NCBI RefSeq assembly: GCF_010728925.1
Contig: NZ_AP022608.1
Span: 806,001-870,000, forward strand
DNA: 64,000 nt
Source of the DNA: Mycolicibacterium gadium
GTDB lineage: Bacteria; Actinomycetota; Actinomycetes; Mycobacteriales; Mycobacteriaceae
Direction: 5' to 3'
In this document: positions 63,629 through 64,000 of the stretch, in pieces
Layout: each line of letters opens with the position of its first letter
Position numbering within the stretch: position 1 is the stretch's first letter
Notes under the pieces: model-generated
The model's database searches: none
The model's input: only the letters and a program-made list of their open reading frames with translations
Told to the model about the DNA's origin: nothing
Position numbers and translations under genes: made by a program

Positions 63629-64000
63629 CACCGAGCAAGAAACCCGCGGCAGCGGTGCTGTTCGACATCGACGGCACCCTGGTCGACTCGAACTACCACC
63701 ACGTCGAGGCGTGGTCCCGCGCCTTCGCCGACGTCGGAATTCCGGTGGACGCGTGGCGGATTCACCGCTTGATCGGCATGGACGGCACCACCCTCGTCTC
63801 CACGCTCACCGGCGACGCCGACAACGATGTCCAGGAGCGCGCAAAGGACCTGCATTCCCGGTATTACAAGGAGAGCGCCTCGCTGTTGCGGCCGCTGCCG
63901 GGTGCGCGGGGGCTTCTCGAAGCCGTTCATCAGCTAGGGGTGCAGGTTGTGCTGGCCACGTCGGCGCCCGATGACGAGCTCGCCATCCTGCGCGACGTGT
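63625..64000 (+). CDS. HAD-superfamily phosphatase, N-terminal part, cut by right edge
   Basis: The first 125 codons of a HAD hydrolase of the phosphoglycolate phosphatase/beta-phosphoglucomutase type. Motif I is FDIDGTLVDSN (nucleophile Asp), a helical cap follows, and motif II is ATSAPDDE, where the usual TSS/TNK threonine/serine is present. The C-terminal lysine and acidic motifs lie beyond the window. The GTG start overlaps the upstream stop (GTGA). Confidence 0.87.
   Translation, partial: MTPSKKPAAAVLFDIDGTLVDSNYHHVEAWSRAFADVGIPVDAWRIHRLIGMDGTTLVSTLTGDADNDVQERAKDLHSRYYKESASLLRPLPGARGLLEAVHQLGVQVVLATSAPDDELAILRDV

Overview
The window looks like a chromosomal segment of a fast-growing non-tuberculous mycobacterium (Mycolicibacterium or close relative). 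The DNA is uniformly GC-rich, GTG starts are frequent, and the marker genes are mycobacterial: an antigen 85 mycolyltransferase, a PimC-type mannosyltransferase, BfrA bacterioferritin and a DUF222/HNH (13E12) protein. From memory, the gene order follows Mycobacterium tuberculosis Rv1862-Rv1879: adhA, a double CaiB protein, a thiolase-like protein, a ferredoxin-reductase-like flavoprotein, lldD2, a DUF1810 protein, the Rv1874 and Rv1875 types, bfrA, an MFS pump, glnA3 and an amidohydrolase. Blocks not in that backbone are inserted between them. A lon gene, absent from the tubercle bacillus, argues for a non-tuberculous species.

Layout. 1-17.6 kb: a truncated alcohol dehydrogenase, a CGNR-type regulator with repeated promoter half-sites, a CPBP protease, phosphoketolase, an LLM oxidoreductase / CoA-transferase / thiolase-like operon, a short SDR-lipoprotein-flavoprotein operon, Lon and antigen 85. 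17.6-27.3 kb: lldD2, a cyclase-like receptor coupled to an MscS-type channel, DUF1810, an alpha-amylase/deaminase pair, and a TetR-controlled membrane protein. 27.3-31.7 kb: a biuret-type catabolic operon (GntR, allophanate-hydrolase-type amidase, biuret-hydrolase-type enzyme, permease) whose permease gene carries a frameshift. 31.7-36.5 kb: hydrolase/TetR pair, a thioesterase under a KstR-type box, and a FUSC membrane protein. 36.7-38.8 kb: a thiocyanate-hydrolase/nitrile-hydratase-like operon preceded by an unlisted 42-codon ORF. 38.8-43.9 kb: EthD-like, F420/FMN-type split-barrel and enoyl-CoA hydratase genes, an SOS-boxed 13E12 gene, and a divergent iron cluster (bfd side and bfrA). 43.9-50.8 kb: an MFS pump with a winged-helix tail, then a partner-switching operon (STAS protein, anti-sigma kinase, two PP2C phosphatases with different sensors). 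50.9-56.2 kb: a GAF protein coupled to a sugar-phosphate transferase, then an operon of AhpD-like protein, GlnA3-type enzyme and amidohydrolase under a second KstR-type box. 56.2-64 kb: amidohydrolase, SDR, exported dienelactone hydrolase, pimC, secreted and copper-binding proteins, and a HAD phosphatase cut by the right edge.

Many neighbours overlap by four bases (ATGA or GTGA), so translational coupling is common. I see no rRNA, tRNA, CRISPR array, prophage or insertion sequence. No gene-free stretch exceeds about 250 bases. All family assignments were made by reading the sequence; no database search was run.
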